The position numbers and the translations under genes are program-made. The notes beneath the pieces are model-generated. The model saw only the letters and a list, made by a program, of their open reading frames with translations, was not told the origin of the DNA and did no database searches. Positions 18,185 through 27,544 of a DNA stretch of 64,000 nt are shown piece by piece (positions within the stretch are counted from its first letter, which is position 1; each line of letters starts with the position of its first letter). Origin of the DNA: Salinimonas marina (lineage in GTDB: Bacteria > Pseudomonadota > Gammaproteobacteria > Enterobacterales > Alteromonadaceae); the NCBI RefSeq assembly GCF_015644725.1, contig NZ_CP064795.1:2788501-2852500 (forward strand), read 5' to 3'.

Positions 18185-19296
18185 CAGATCACCACCAGTT
18201 CGCCACGTAATGCACCGGCCTGGCGCAAGGCTTCCAGGATAGCCATCAGGTCACCTGGCGCCGCGCCCACCTCGTTAACCGCACGAACCAGCTGGTCTAA
18301 GGTCACGCCGGGTTCAAATTTGAACATCCGGCTGTCTGCCAAATCCACATCCACTATCGATTGGGTGGTCACCACTGTTTCCCCCTGCCCTAAGGCATTA
18401 GGCTGGGAGACCTGTTGGTTTTCGGCAATGGTCACTGTCAATCCGCCGTGGGTGATGGCGGCCGGTAGCAACCGCACATCCTGGCCAATAACAATGGTGC
18501 CGGTGCGGCTATTGATAACCACCCGGGCCGGCGCCTTGCCAGGTTCAAATTCAAAATTTTCAAGCGTGGCTAAAAAGCCGACCCGCTGGCCCACATCCCG
18601 TGGCGCCGACACCCTTACTGAAGCCGCATCAATCGGCGTCGCGATGCTGTAGCCTTGCTCTGGCTGCGCACCTAATCGCTCGTTGATGGTATCGGCCAGA
18701 CGCTTGGCGGTAGAAAAGTCCGGATAGTGTAAATTCAGGGTCAGTGTATCGCCGGTGGCAAAGCCCGAGGGTACAGATTGCTCTACCAGTGCACCATTGG
18801 GGATCCGACCTACGGTGGGGGTGTTAATCACAATTTTAGAACCGTCCTGGCCCTGGGCGCCAAAGCCACTGACCACCAGACTGCCCTGCGCTACTGCGTA
18901 TACCTTGCCATCCACACCTTTCAAAAAGGTTTGCAGTAAGGTGCCGCCCTGCAGGCTGCTGGCCTCACCTACTGACGACACCGTAATGTCGATGGTCTGG
19001 CCAGGCTTGATGAACGGCGGTAGCTCAGCATGCACGGCCACCGCTGCCACATTTTTAATCTTGGGCTTGGTATTTGGATCCAGGCTGATACCAAAGTTGG
19101 TCAGCATGGTACGAAAGCTTTGTTCCGTAAACGGGCTTTGTTCACCGGTGCCAGGCAGACCCACCACCAGGCCATAGCCAATCAGCTGATTCGATCGCAC
19201 GCCCTGGATATCGGCGACATCTTTGATTCGTTGAGCATGTAGCTGGCTGCTTGTCAGTAATAAACACAACAACATCCACTGGTAAAAAATCTTCAT
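18184..19296 (-). CDS. flgI: Flagellar P-ring protein FlgI
   Basis: 370 residues. N-terminal signal peptide [20 protein letters not shown] ending at an AQ site, then [20 protein letters not shown], the conserved FlgI start. The end [20 protein letters not shown] is also typical. It forms the periplasmic P ring around the rod. It lies 9 nt after flgH and overlaps flgJ. Confidence 0.97.
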   Translation of the reverse strand: MKIFYQWMLLCLLLTSSQLHAQRIKDVADIQGVRSNQLIGYGLVVGLPGTGEQSPFTEQSFRTMLTNFGISLDPNTKPKIKNVAAVAVHAELPPFIKPGQTIDITVSSVGEASSLQGGTLLQTFLKGVDGKVYAVAQGSLVVSGFGAQGQDGSKIVINTPTVGRIPNGALVEQSVPSGFATGDTLTLNLHYPDFSTAKRLADTINERLGAQPEQGYSIATPIDAASVRVSAPRDVGQRVGFLATLENFEFEPGKAPARVVINSRTGTIVIGQDVRLLPAAITHGGLTVTIAENQQVSQPNALGQGETVVTTQSIVDVDLADSRMFKFEPGVTLDQLVRAVNEVGAAPGDLMAILEALRQAGALRGELVVI

Positions 19297-19305
19297 GATA
19301 TTATC

Positions 19306-19986
19306 CTAGAACGGCCAGTATGAAGATGAGAAAAACTGGGTCAGCCAGCCTTTTTCCTGGGCCCGGGCAAAACTGCCTGTGCCACTATACTGAATGCGGG
19401 CATTAGCGACTTTGGTTGATGTAATTTCGTTTTCCGGGCTGATATCCGCCGGCCGGATGATGCCGGTCAACCGAATGTATTCGTCCCCCTGATTGAGGGT
19501 GAGCCACTTTTCGCCCCGAATCACCAGATTCTGATTGGGCAGCACATCCACCACGGTGACAGAGATTGCCCCACTTAAACTATTGCGCTGGTTAGCCTGA
19601 GCATCACCGGAAAAATCATTACTGGCGCCGATCCCCAGCTGAATAGACTCACCGCCGATATTGACCGAGTTACCGCCCAGGCCGGCAATCGGCTGAACAT
19701 TAACGCCGGCATCTTTAGAGGTGGTGGTCCCTGCCGATTTTGTTGCCGCCGTGTTCTCTTCCAGCGAAACCGTTATAATGTCACCTACCCGTCGGGCGGT
19801 AACATCGGAATACAGGCTGTTGGCCATATGCGGACGAAACAATGCGCCATCTTCAGCAATGTGCTCGCGTGGAATATCAGGCACCACGGGGGCAAACGAA
19901 GGGTCGTTGGCTTCAACCGGGGGCTCGGGGGTACTGTTGCACCCCACCAGCCACGCGGTAATACTGATAACAATAAGATTACGCAT
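19306..19986 (-). CDS. flgH: Flagellar L-ring lipoprotein FlgH
   Basis: 226 residues. Lipobox AWLVGC near residue 16 within MRNLIVISITAWLVGCNST gives a diacylglyceryl cysteine. The middle has DVTARRVGDIITVSLEENTA and the C-terminal half VVDVLPNQNLVIRGEKWLTL and LTGIIRPADISPENEITSTK, all FlgH signatures. It forms the outer-membrane L ring. Next to flgG and flgI in standard order. Confidence 0.97.
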   Translation of the reverse strand: MRNLIVISITAWLVGCNSTPEPPVEANDPSFAPVVPDIPREHIAEDGALFRPHMANSLYSDVTARRVGDIITVSLEENTAATKSAGTTTSKDAGVNVQPIAGLGGNSVNIGGESIQLGIGASNDFSGDAQANQRNSLSGAISVTVVDVLPNQNLVIRGEKWLTLNQGDEYIRLTGIIRPADISPENEITSTKVANARIQYSGTGSFARAQEKGWLTQFFSSSYWPF

Positions 19987-19998
19987 TTGAGTCGTCCG

Positions 19999-20787
19999 TT
20001 ATAGCTGCTGAATAACCTGACCAAGCATCTGGTCCACCGACGAAATAACCTTTGAGTTCATCTCGTACAAACGCTGGCTTTCAATCAGATTCACCAGCTC
20101 TTCAGTCACATTCACATTTGAGGTTTCCAGCGTGCCCTGAGACAACGTACCCAGTCCCTGTAACCCGGGAATCCCCTGAATGGGCGTGCCGCTTGACGCT
20201 GTTTCTACAAATAAATTCTGGCCGATGGGCTGCAATCCCGTAGGGTTAATAAAATCAGAGACATTAATCTGCCCCAGCACCTGGTTTTCAGCCTGTCCCC
20301 GGGTCGACACCGACACCTCACCATCCTGAGATATCGTCACCTGCTGAGCATCTTCAGGTACGGTGATTTCAGGTTGCAGCAAAAAGCCGGCACCGGAGGT
20401 CACAATTTGGCCCTGGTCATTAAGGGTAAACTGGCCATTGCGGGTATAGGCAATGGAGCCATCCGGCTGCAAAATCTCAAAGTAGCCTTTGCCCTGGATA
20501 GACATATCGAGTGCATTTTCAGTAGTGAGCAGGTTGCCCTGGGTATGCGCTTTCTGGGTGGCGACGACTTTAGAGCCTGAGCCCAGCATCAAGCCTGATG
20601 GGCGCTCAGTATCGGCCGACGAACGCCCTCCCGGCTGATTGATGTTTTGATACAACAAGTCCTCAAATACCGCGCGATCTTTTTTGAATCCTACGGTTGA
20701 GGCGTTTGCCAGGTTGTTAGAGACGACGGCAACATCTGTTTGGGCTGCGTCTAAACCGGTTTTACTTATCCATAATGCTGGATGCAT
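19999..20787 (-). CDS. flgG: Distal rod protein FlgG
   Basis: 262 residues, the family length. It begins MHPALWISKTGLDAAQTDVA with SNNLANASTVGFKKDRAVFE, and ends NVTEELVNLIESQRLYEMNS and ISSVDQMLGQVIQQL. It forms the distal rod crossing the periplasm. It lies between flgF and flgH with short gaps (48 and 12 nt). No anomaly. Confidence 0.97.
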   Translation of the reverse strand: MHPALWISKTGLDAAQTDVAVVSNNLANASTVGFKKDRAVFEDLLYQNINQPGGRSSADTERPSGLMLGSGSKVVATQKAHTQGNLLTTENALDMSIQGKGYFEILQPDGSIAYTRNGQFTLNDQGQIVTSGAGFLLQPEITVPEDAQQVTISQDGEVSVSTRGQAENQVLGQINVSDFINPTGLQPIGQNLFVETASSGTPIQGIPGLQGLGTLSQGTLETSNVNVTEELVNLIESQRLYEMNSKVISSVDQMLGQVIQQL

Positions 20788-20835
20788 AACATACTCCTCA
20801 GCCGTATCTTTTTGGGCTGGTTACAAAAATCAAAA

Positions 20836-21579
20836 TTAAAGAATTCTCAACAGTGTATTGCCACGGGTAGACAGTTCATCTGCCTGCTTCATCAGCTTTA
20901 CCTGCATCTCATAATGACGCTGCAAACTGATCATGCTGACCATTTCATCTACGGCGTTTACATTAGACCCTTCGACCATGCCTGAGCGTATCTGCACGTT
21001 TGCATCAGCAAACGGTACACTGCCATCCTTGGTCCGGAATAAGCCATCCTGACCACGCTCAATATTATTCAGTGGCGGGTTTACCAGTTTCAGACGGCCC
21101 ACCTCCTGAGATACATTCTCAGGCGCCCCCACCGGACGTACTGAAATAGTGCCATCAGAGGCGATATTCAGATTATCCAGGGGCACTGGCAGATAAATGG
21201 GGCCGTTATCACCCAGGGCGATATTCCCGTGCATATCCGTCAAAACGCCGTCAGGACCCATCTGAAAACTACCATCGCGAGACATTGCCTCCTGGCCGGT
21301 GGCATCCTGCATGGCGAACCAGCCTTTGCCCTGGACGGCGACATCCAGGTCACGGCCGGTCTGCACCATGGCGCCACCCTCATAGTTGTTACTCGGGCTT
21401 TCTGTCATCGCGAATACCCGGGTCGGCAATCCTTCGCCGTAAGCCGGCATGCTTCGGGCCTGTTCAAGCTGAGCTTTAAAGCCGGTGGTTTGGGCATTAG
21501 CCAGATTATTGGCGCGTACGCCAGTGGCCAGCAGGTCTTGCTTGGCGCCGCTTGCAGCGATATAAAGAAGTTTATCCAT
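20836..21579 (-). CDS. flgF: Proximal rod protein FlgF
   Basis: 247 residues from ATG 21579, giving the family start MDKLLYIAASGAKQDLLATG. An upstream in-frame TTG at 21615 would add 12 residues but lies within a few nucleotides of the sigma-54 transcription start, so it is rejected. Axial-protein motifs RANNLANAQTTGFKAQLEQA and the C-terminal NAVDEMVSMISLQRHYEMQV are present. First gene of the flgFGHIJKL run, driven by its own sigma-54 promoter after a terminator. Confidence 0.95.
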   Translation of the reverse strand: MDKLLYIAASGAKQDLLATGVRANNLANAQTTGFKAQLEQARSMPAYGEGLPTRVFAMTESPSNNYEGGAMVQTGRDLDVAVQGKGWFAMQDATGQEAMSRDGSFQMGPDGVLTDMHGNIALGDNGPIYLPVPLDNLNIASDGTISVRPVGAPENVSQEVGRLKLVNPPLNNIERGQDGLFRTKDGSVPFADANVQIRSGMVEGSNVNAVDEMVSMISLQRHYEMQVKLMKQADELSTRGNTLLRIL

Positions 21580-21620
21580 GACTGACTTTTGACGTTTTTG
21601 ACAATTGATAAGCAAGGGGT

Positions 21621-21637
21621 TGCAAGGGAAGTGCCAA
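21621..21637 (-). promoter_or_regulatory. Sigma-54 promoter of flgF
   Basis: Minus strand TTGGCAC-TTCCC-TTGCA: -24 element TGGCAC (21631-21636) and -12 element TTGCA (21621-21625), exact GG-N10-GC geometry. Expected start of transcription near 21610. Confidence 0.85.
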
Positions 21638-21660
21638 TGCTGGAAGTTTGTTCAGGATAA

Positions 21661-21690
21661 AAACAAAAGGCCGCACATGGCGGCCTTAAA
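21661..21690 (-). terminator. Terminator after flgE, splitting the rod/hook genes into two units
   Basis: AAGGCCGC (21668-21675) / GCGGCCTT (21681-21688) with a 5-nt loop. On the minus strand it is followed by TTGTTTTT. It sits about 30 nt past the flgE stop and just upstream of the flgF promoter. Confidence 0.85.
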
Positions 21691-21717
21691 GGGTATGAAA
21701 AATAGAAACTTAGGGTA

Positions 21718-23100
21718 TTAACGAATATTCAGAATAGTCTGATTAAGCTGGTTGTTGACTTCCAGCGCCCGGGAATTGGCCTGGAAGTTACGCTGAGCGA
21801 TAATCAGGTCAATCAGCTCGGTGGTCAGATTCACGTTAGCTTGCTCCAGCGCTGAGGAATTGATTTCACCAAAGGTACCGGTGGTCGCCTCACCCGCCAG
21901 CGCTTCGCCTGACTCAATACTTTCTTTCCACTGCGTACTGCTTTGTTGGGTCAAGCCTTGCTCATTGGCAAAGCGCACCAGGGCTACCCGAACAATGGGC
22001 TCGGAAGTACCATTAGAAAAGGTCGCCCGCACCAGGCCGTCAGCACCGATATCAATACCGGTCAACCGCCCTACCGGCAAGCCATCCTGTTCCAGCGAGG
22101 TAACCTCAAAAGCAGAAGCAAACTGGGTAGGTTCATTAGGCGTGGCTTTATTCGGATTAAGATTGAAATCAATCGCGATCTGCTGCGTATCATCCGAGCC
22201 ATTAGTTAAAATAGTGTTCCCCAGCGCCTGAGTCACAATTTTATTGTCCTGGCGTACGGTGCCATCCGGGGCTTGGATGCCGACAAAATCCCCGCCCGGG
22301 CTAAATTGCAACTTGGCCGCAGACACCGCCGTGGCTCCGCTGCCGATGGCATTGGCTGCCGTGGCTGGATCCGACGTAGTACCATCCGAGTTGACCAGGT
22401 TCACTAATTCGTCATCCACTGCGGTGGCCACATACCAGTCATTGGTGGCCGAGGGTGCGCTGTCTTTGATGTAGTAATAGGTCATAACATGACTGTCACC
22501 CAGTGAATCATACACTGTGACCGAGGTTGCTGCATTGTAGGTTAAAGGATCTTCCGGATCGAACTGGGCTGGATCCAGGGCGGTATCACTGGCTGGCAGA
22601 TTCATCCGCAAATCCACTTCTGAGGTTTGCTGCGGCGACCCTGAAGAGTCCGGAATGCGCACCGGCTGTGAGGTACTTAAGGCCACCGAGGCGCTGGTGC
22701 CGTCTTTGTTGACCGGAAAACCCAAAAGGTTGTCGCCGTTGCTGTTAACCACAAAATTATCTTCATCCAGCTTGAACTGACCGGCGCGGGTAAAGGAATA
22801 ATCCCGGGAGGTGATCTCAGAGACAGTGGCAAAAAAACCATTACCGGTCACCGCCAAATCCAGAGCGGTATTGGTAAACTGTAAGCTACCTTGTGAAAAT
22901 TGCTGGGCAACTTCCTGCGTCAATACCCCGTCACCCACTTTGGTCTTACCGCCTGCCAGTAGTGATGAGGCATAAACATCGCCAAATTCAGCTCGTGATT
23001 CTTTAAAGCCTACCGTATTAACATTGGCGATGTTGTTCGCGGTTACATCCAAATCTTTTTGTGCGGCCGAAACACCGCTTAGTGCAATATTAAATGACAT
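21718..23100 (-). CDS. flgE: Flagellar hook protein FlgE
   Basis: 460 residues. N-terminus SFNIALSGVSAAQKDLDVTA with TANNIANVNTVGFKESRAEF; C-terminus NVNLTTELIDLIIAQRNFQA and NSRALEVNNQLNQTILNIR, the hook-protein ends. The middle (about 170-330) carries the variable surface domain with an acidic, Thr-rich composition. It polymerises into the hook. It follows flgD by 14 nt. Confidence 0.97.
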   Translation of the reverse strand: MSFNIALSGVSAAQKDLDVTANNIANVNTVGFKESRAEFGDVYASSLLAGGKTKVGDGVLTQEVAQQFSQGSLQFTNTALDLAVTGNGFFATVSEITSRDYSFTRAGQFKLDEDNFVVNSNGDNLLGFPVNKDGTSASVALSTSQPVRIPDSSGSPQQTSEVDLRMNLPASDTALDPAQFDPEDPLTYNAATSVTVYDSLGDSHVMTYYYIKDSAPSATNDWYVATAVDDELVNLVNSDGTTSDPATAANAIGSGATAVSAAKLQFSPGGDFVGIQAPDGTVRQDNKIVTQALGNTILTNGSDDTQQIAIDFNLNPNKATPNEPTQFASAFEVTSLEQDGLPVGRLTGIDIGADGLVRATFSNGTSEPIVRVALVRFANEQGLTQQSSTQWKESIESGEALAGEATTGTFGEINSSALEQANVNLTTELIDLIIAQRNFQANSRALEVNNQLNQTILNIR

Positions 23101-23114
23101 CTTTCATTCTCCTG

Positions 23115-23801
23115 CTAACTGCCGATCTGGATGACGTCATCAAGACTGATGCTAACATCACCATCCAAATTTAAAATTACGCCCTGACCACTGCCGGCCA
23201 GACTGACACTACCCACATGGCGGTTGACGGCCGTAGCGATAGCTACCCCCTCGCCCTGAGCTACGCCCGAGGCACTGACCACGTATTCACCAGCCGGCAT
23301 GGGGTTGCCGGCGGTATCGGTACCATCCCACTGAAACTGAATGTTACCTGCCGCCTGGGTGCCGGCATCAATGGTCTTCACAATTTCACCGTACTGGTTA
23401 GAAACGGTGATCTTCATATCCTGCACACTCTGGTCATTGACGACTACACCACTAAACCCGGCGCCATCGCCCTGCATATACCCCACATTGCCTTCCACCA
23501 GTACATTCTGACCAATCAGGCTGGAGGCCTGCAGCGCCTGATTGGAAGTCATCGAAGCCGCAAAATTGCTGAACTTCTGATTCAAATCGGTGATGCCTTC
23601 GGCCATCGAAAAGGAGGTCATCTGGGCAACCATTTGATCATTATCCACCGGTTTGCTGGGATCCTGGTGGGCCAGCTGCTCGGTCAGTAATGAAAAGAAA
23701 TCTTCCTGGGATAGCTTCTGCTCACTGCCATCGGCCACTTTGACCTGTTCTTCCTGCCAGTAGAGATCAGACATCATCCCGTTATTGTTTACTGTATTCA
23801 C
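23115..23801 (-). CDS. flgD: Hook-assembly scaffold FlgD
   Basis: 228 residues. The N-terminal motif KLSQEDFFSLLTEQLAHQDP followed by DPSKPVDNDQMVAQMTSFSM is the conserved FlgD core. The C-terminal half has GEIVKTIDAGTQAAGNIQFQ and WDGTDTAGNPMPAGEYVVSA, the FlgD Ig/Tudor-like region. It caps the growing hook and is absent from the finished flagellum. It lies 22 nt after flgC. Confidence 0.96.
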   Translation of the reverse strand: MNTVNNNGMMSDLYWQEEQVKVADGSEQKLSQEDFFSLLTEQLAHQDPSKPVDNDQMVAQMTSFSMAEGITDLNQKFSNFAASMTSNQALQASSLIGQNVLVEGNVGYMQGDGAGFSGVVVNDQSVQDMKITVSNQYGEIVKTIDAGTQAAGNIQFQWDGTDTAGNPMPAGEYVVSASGVAQGEGVAIATAVNRHVGSVSLAGSGQGVILNLDGDVSISLDDVIQIGS

Positions 23802-23823
23802 GTGATGTTCCTTTACTTAATCA

Positions 23824-24246
23824 CTACTGGCCTTTACCAAGCTGCAATACCCGCCGGAATAACTTCTTGGTGGTATCGGCGACCTGCACATTGGTCTCAT
23901 AGGCTTTGGAGGCGGACAACATGTTGGCCATCTCTTCCACCACATTAACATTGGGCTTATAGATGTAACCCTCAGCATCGGCCATGGGGTTATTGGGGGC
24001 ATATTCCACATTTAGCGGTGTGTTACTTTCCACCACCCCTTTTACCTCAACCCCAACCCCTTTGGACTGCTCCTGGGTGGCTTGTTGTAAGGCCGCCGAA
24101 AAAACCGGATACCGCGCGCGATAGGTATCGTTTTCGCTGCTGCTCACCGTATTGGCGTTGGCAATATTACTGGCGGTGGTATTCAGGCGAAGATTTTCCG
24201 CTTCCATCCCGGTACCGGAAATATTCATGACGTTAAATAAGCTCAT
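23824..24246 (-). CDS. flgC: Proximal rod protein FlgC
   Basis: 140 residues. SLFNVMNISGTGMEAENLRL with NTTASNIANANTVSSSENDT at the start and NVNVVEEMANMLSASKAYET near the end; both are FlgC signatures. It overlaps the flgB stop by 1 nt, so the pair is coupled. Rod subunit in the periplasm. Confidence 0.96.
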   Translation of the reverse strand: MSLFNVMNISGTGMEAENLRLNTTASNIANANTVSSSENDTYRARYPVFSAALQQATQEQSKGVGVEVKGVVESNTPLNVEYAPNNPMADAEGYIYKPNVNVVEEMANMLSASKAYETNVQVADTTKKLFRRVLQLGKGQ

Positions 24247-24662
24247 CAGGCTTGTCCTCCACTTAACGCTTTCTTCATGCCTTTAATTTTTGAATCCAGA
24301 AACTGAATCGAGGCCTGGTAGCGCATGCCATTTTCTAAAAATGCATTACGCTCGGTCTGTACTTCGACCGTGTTACCATCACCAGTATCTGGCTGGTTAG
24401 GGATCCGAAACTGGACATCAAACGGGCTGGTGCTGGCACTGCCGCCGATGTGCTTGTCATGGGTTCGCACCATCGACGATGACTGCTGCCCGGACTGGGC
24501 CGCCGACATTGCCTGCTTAAAATCGATATCTCTGGCTTTGTAGCCCGGGGTATTGGCATTCGCCAGGTTGCCAGCGATCACTTCCATACGATCTTCGCGT
24601 ATATTTACCGCGTTTTGGTGAAAGCTAACCAGTTTATCCAGATTGATGGCCATATTTGACAC
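24246..24662 (-). CDS. flgB: Proximal rod protein FlgB
   Basis: 138 residues. Contains VIAGNLANANTPGYKARDID, the conserved FlgB motif, and the C-terminal ERNAFLENGMRYQASIQFLD. First gene of the flgBCDE unit and directly downstream of a good sigma-54 promoter, with a GAGGAGTG ribosome site. Rod subunit. Confidence 0.96.
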   Translation of the reverse strand: MSNMAINLDKLVSFHQNAVNIREDRMEVIAGNLANANTPGYKARDIDFKQAMSAAQSGQQSSSMVRTHDKHIGGSASTSPFDVQFRIPNQPDTGDGNTVEVQTERNAFLENGMRYQASIQFLDSKIKGMKKALSGGQA

Positions 24663-24684
24663 TCCTCATTTACACATCAGCTTG

Positions 24685-24701
24685 TGCAAATGAGGTGCCA
24701 A
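24685..24701 (-). promoter_or_regulatory. Sigma-54 promoter of flgB
   Basis: Minus strand TTGGCAC-CTCAT-TTGCA: TGGCAC (24695-24700), TTGCA (24685-24689), exact spacing, about 23 nt before the flgB start codon. The transcript leader is therefore very short. Confidence 0.87.
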
Positions 24702-24734
24702 AGTTTTTTTGACGTTAGCAAGGTATTTGAATTT

Positions 24735-25568
24735 TCAGGGTTTAAGCTGGTAAAACAGGCCCGGATAGCACTTTTCCATGGAGAAAAGCGTGGTGGCGCG
24801 GCCAATGGATTCTGACGCGCCGAGGAAAAGGATGCCGCCTGGCAGCAATTGGGCGGCAATTTGTTGCAGGATGCGCTGTTTGATCTCCGGTGCAAAGTAG
24901 ATAAGCACGTTACGGCAAAATATCAGATCAAAACGGCCCAGCCCGGCATAGCTGTGCAACAGGTTTAGCGAACGAAACGACACCATCCTGCGCACCTGCA
25001 AATTAAGCTGTAACATGCCGCTATCGTGTGGCGTAAAGAACTGTTCGCGACGCTGTGCAGATAAACCGCGGGCCAGAGACAGTTCGTCATACACGCCGGC
25101 TTCGCATTTACTTAGCATGTTTGAAGACAAATCAGTGGCCACAATTTCGACCCCCTGGGCAAAAGCGCCGGGTTTCTGTCGTTGATATTCAAGCACCGAC
25201 ATGGCAATAGAGTAAGGCTCCTGACCGGAAGAGCAGGCCGCACTCCAGATACGGATTTTTTTGTTCTTTAGCGCCAGCGCCGGCAATAGCTTTTGCTTAA
25301 GCAGCTCAAACGGATAACCATCCCTGAACCATAGCGTTTCATTGGTGGTCATCGCATCAATCGCGCTTTGTAGCATGCTTCGGTTGGTCATCAGCATGAT
25401 GGACTCAATAAGATCATCAATGCGATCAAACTCATACTGGTACAGCAGGGGCGAAAGCCGGCTGCGCACCAGGTATTGTTTGTTAGCGCCTAATACGATG
25501 CCGCATTGTTGTTCCAGAAACTGGCTGAAGCGCTGATAGACCGGCGCTGATACCTCTTTAACTTTCAA
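24735..25568 (-). CDS. cheR: Chemotaxis protein methyltransferase CheR
   Basis: 277 residues. N-terminal helical CheR_N domain (about 1-75), then the SAM-binding domain: TTNETLWFRDGYPFELLKQK, RIWSAACSSGQEPYSIAMSV and RFDLIFCRNVLIYFAPEIKQ, all CheR signatures. It methylates glutamates on chemoreceptors in the cytoplasm. It is 12 nt downstream of cheV, and the pair precedes the rod genes as in Vibrio. Confidence 0.96.
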   Translation of the reverse strand: MKVKEVSAPVYQRFSQFLEQQCGIVLGANKQYLVRSRLSPLLYQYEFDRIDDLIESIMLMTNRSMLQSAIDAMTTNETLWFRDGYPFELLKQKLLPALALKNKKIRIWSAACSSGQEPYSIAMSVLEYQRQKPGAFAQGVEIVATDLSSNMLSKCEAGVYDELSLARGLSAQRREQFFTPHDSGMLQLNLQVRRMVSFRSLNLLHSYAGLGRFDLIFCRNVLIYFAPEIKQRILQQIAAQLLPGGILFLGASESIGRATTLFSMEKCYPGLFYQLKP

Positions 25569-25580
25569 CAGTGTTCAACC

Positions 25581-26507
25581 TTACTGGGCTTCAACCAGCC
25601 ATTTTTGAACGGCCGTGGCAAGTTCATCAGGGTGAAATTTAGCGATAAAGTCATCCGCACCCACTTTTTTCACCATCGCCTGGTTAAATACCCCGCTTAG
25701 CGAGGTATGTAATACCACATGCAGCTTTTGTAACTCCGGCGTATTCTTAATTTCCGCGGTCAGGGTATAGCCATCCATTTCCGGCATCTCTATATCAGAA
25801 ACCAATACCCCGACTTTATCGGTAACATCGCCGGTCTCTGCCGCAATCTCTTTTAACCGGGTTAATGCTTCCTTACCATTTTTGGCCAGCTCGATTTCCA
25901 GGCCCAAGGCCGTCAATGCTTTTTTAACCTGACTGCGGGCCACTGAAGAATCATCGGCAATAAAGATAATTTTTTCTTCATTGACCCTGGCCGTTAACGT
26001 AGACGCTACCTCTGGGCTGACCTCGGCATTTAATGGTGAAATTTCATTGAGGATCTTTTCAACATCCAGAATCTCGATCAGCTCATTGTCCATCTCCGTC
26101 ACCGCTGTCAGATAACTGGCGCGGCCAGTCCCCTGCGGTGGCGGCATAATAGCGTCCCAGTTGGTATTGATAATACGCTCGACCGCGCCTACCAAAAATC
26201 CCTGGACCGACCGGTTGTATTCGGCAATAACAATAAACGCACTCTGCAAATCTTCAATTTTGCGACCACCGGTAGCCATGCTTAAATCAATGACCGAAAT
26301 GGTTTGGCCCCGGATATGCGCCACGCCCCGCACCAAAGAGTTTAGTTTTGGAATTGAGGTGAGCGGAGGGCATTGCAAAACCTCCCGAACTTTAAACACA
26401 TTGATACCAAATCGCTGGCGCCCGTTTAGACGAAAAAGTAACAATTCCAGTCGGTTTTGACCTACCAGCTGAGTGCGCTGGTTAACCGAATCGAGAATAC
26501 CTGACAT
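25581..26507 (-). CDS. cheV: Chemotaxis coupling protein CheV (CheW-receiver fusion)
   Basis: 308 residues. N-terminal CheW-like domain (about 20-165) with LFRLNGRQRFGINVFKVREV, VRGVAHIRGQTISVIDLSMA and ELIEILDVEKILNEI. C-terminal receiver domain (about 180-305) with IIFIADDSSVARSQVKKALT and the phospho-accepting Asp in VLVSDIEMPEMDGYTLTAEI; the conserved Lys lies in VGADDFIAKF. It couples receptors to CheA and is itself phosphorylated. Upstream of cheR. Confidence 0.96.
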   Translation of the reverse strand: MSGILDSVNQRTQLVGQNRLELLLFRLNGRQRFGINVFKVREVLQCPPLTSIPKLNSLVRGVAHIRGQTISVIDLSMATGGRKIEDLQSAFIVIAEYNRSVQGFLVGAVERIINTNWDAIMPPPQGTGRASYLTAVTEMDNELIEILDVEKILNEISPLNAEVSPEVASTLTARVNEEKIIFIADDSSVARSQVKKALTALGLEIELAKNGKEALTRLKEIAAETGDVTDKVGVLVSDIEMPEMDGYTLTAEIKNTPELQKLHVVLHTSLSGVFNQAMVKKVGADDFIAKFHPDELATAVQKWLVEAQ

Positions 26508-26660
26508 ACATCACCTCAAAAAAAATAAAAATCGGGCATGAACATTGCGTTTAGACTGCCATAACCTATCGTGGATTAAAATCGCCAAAAAAGTGACGCC
26601 ACGATACGCAGCGGACCCTCTTCTAGCATAGACAAAACAAGCTCAAACGAACATGACTAT

Positions 26661-27446
26661 ATGAACTCATTATTTGACATCAGGCGTTTAATTCGACACC
26701 GGGCATTATGGCTAAGCTGTGTCGGCATGCTGGGGTTAAGCACGTCGTTATCGCCGGCGGCCGCAAGTAACGGCAACCGCCTGACGGCTTCACAGGCAAG
26801 TTCCGCTTCTGGCCAGAAAGATAGCAACAATCATGCAGTTGTCCAGCGCGGGGTGAAAAACTACCTGCAAAACCAACTAAAGAATAAACAAAGTGTCAAT
26901 CAAATCACTATTGATGTAGCTGATATCGACCAACGCATCCAAATCGTGAACTGTCCGGCGGGATTTAATTATCATGCCGATGAAAATAGCTTCAGCCAGG
27001 CCTATATCTCGGTGCGGGTAAGCTGCAACGACAACGAATGGTATCTGTTTGCTAATGCGCGCATTTTGCGCACCCAACCGGTAGTGGTGACCGCGTCTAT
27101 GATAAGCCCGGGGACGGTGCTGGATATCGATAATTTACGTGTGGCCCAGGTCGAAACAAATCGGTTACGGCACACCGCCTATCACACCACCGATGCGTTG
27201 ATTGGCGCCCGCATGAAACGCCGGGTTCGCCAGGGCCAGCCGATTCAGGCCAATATGCTATGCTTTATCTGTAAGGGCGATCGTATTACCATCAGTGCTC
27301 AGATAGGTGGTATGCGGGTTCGTACCTCTGGTATCGCGCAGCAGGATGGCGTGCTGGGCGAGAACATTAAAGTCATTAATGCCAGCTCTCAAAAGCTGGT
27401 CATTGCCGAGGTAGCCAGCACCGATGAAGTCGTAGTGAGACTTTAA
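26661..27446 (+). CDS. flgA: P-ring assembly chaperone FlgA
   Basis: 261 residues. N-terminal signal segment (about 17-37, LWLSCVGMLGLSTSLSPAAA). The C-terminal SAF-type domain has MISPGTVLDIDNLRVAQVET, GARMKRRVRQGQPIQANMLC and GENIKVINASSQKLVIAEVA, the FlgA signature. It acts in the periplasm to help FlgI form the P ring. It is divergent from cheV and 98 nt ahead of flgM. Confidence 0.95.
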   Translation: MNSLFDIRRLIRHRALWLSCVGMLGLSTSLSPAAASNGNRLTASQASSASGQKDSNNHAVVQRGVKNYLQNQLKNKQSVNQITIDVADIDQRIQIVNCPAGFNYHADENSFSQAYISVRVSCNDNEWYLFANARILRTQPVVVTASMISPGTVLDIDNLRVAQVETNRLRHTAYHTTDALIGARMKRRVRQGQPIQANMLCFICKGDRITISAQIGGMRVRTSGIAQQDGVLGENIKVINASSQKLVIAEVASTDEVVVRL

Positions 27447-27480
27447 TAGGTGATACCAGCATTTATATGTAAAATACCTC

Positions 27481-27507
27481 TAAAGAACTTTTGTGCACTG
27501 CCGATAA
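27481..27507 (+). promoter_or_regulatory. Sigma-28 promoter of flgM
   Basis: TAAA (27481-27484), 15-nt spacer, GCCGATAA (27500-27507): a perfect match to the FliA consensus, 37 nt before the flgM start. It lets FliA drive its own anti-sigma factor. Confidence 0.93.
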
Positions 27508-27544
27508 CTCTATTGAGGTGAAACAAAGGTAGTGGAAACGAATT

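Noticed and set aside
26508..26660. Sigma-28 promoter for cheV
   Set aside because: A TAAA and a CCCGAT element are present but the spacer is about 13 nt, too short for FliA.
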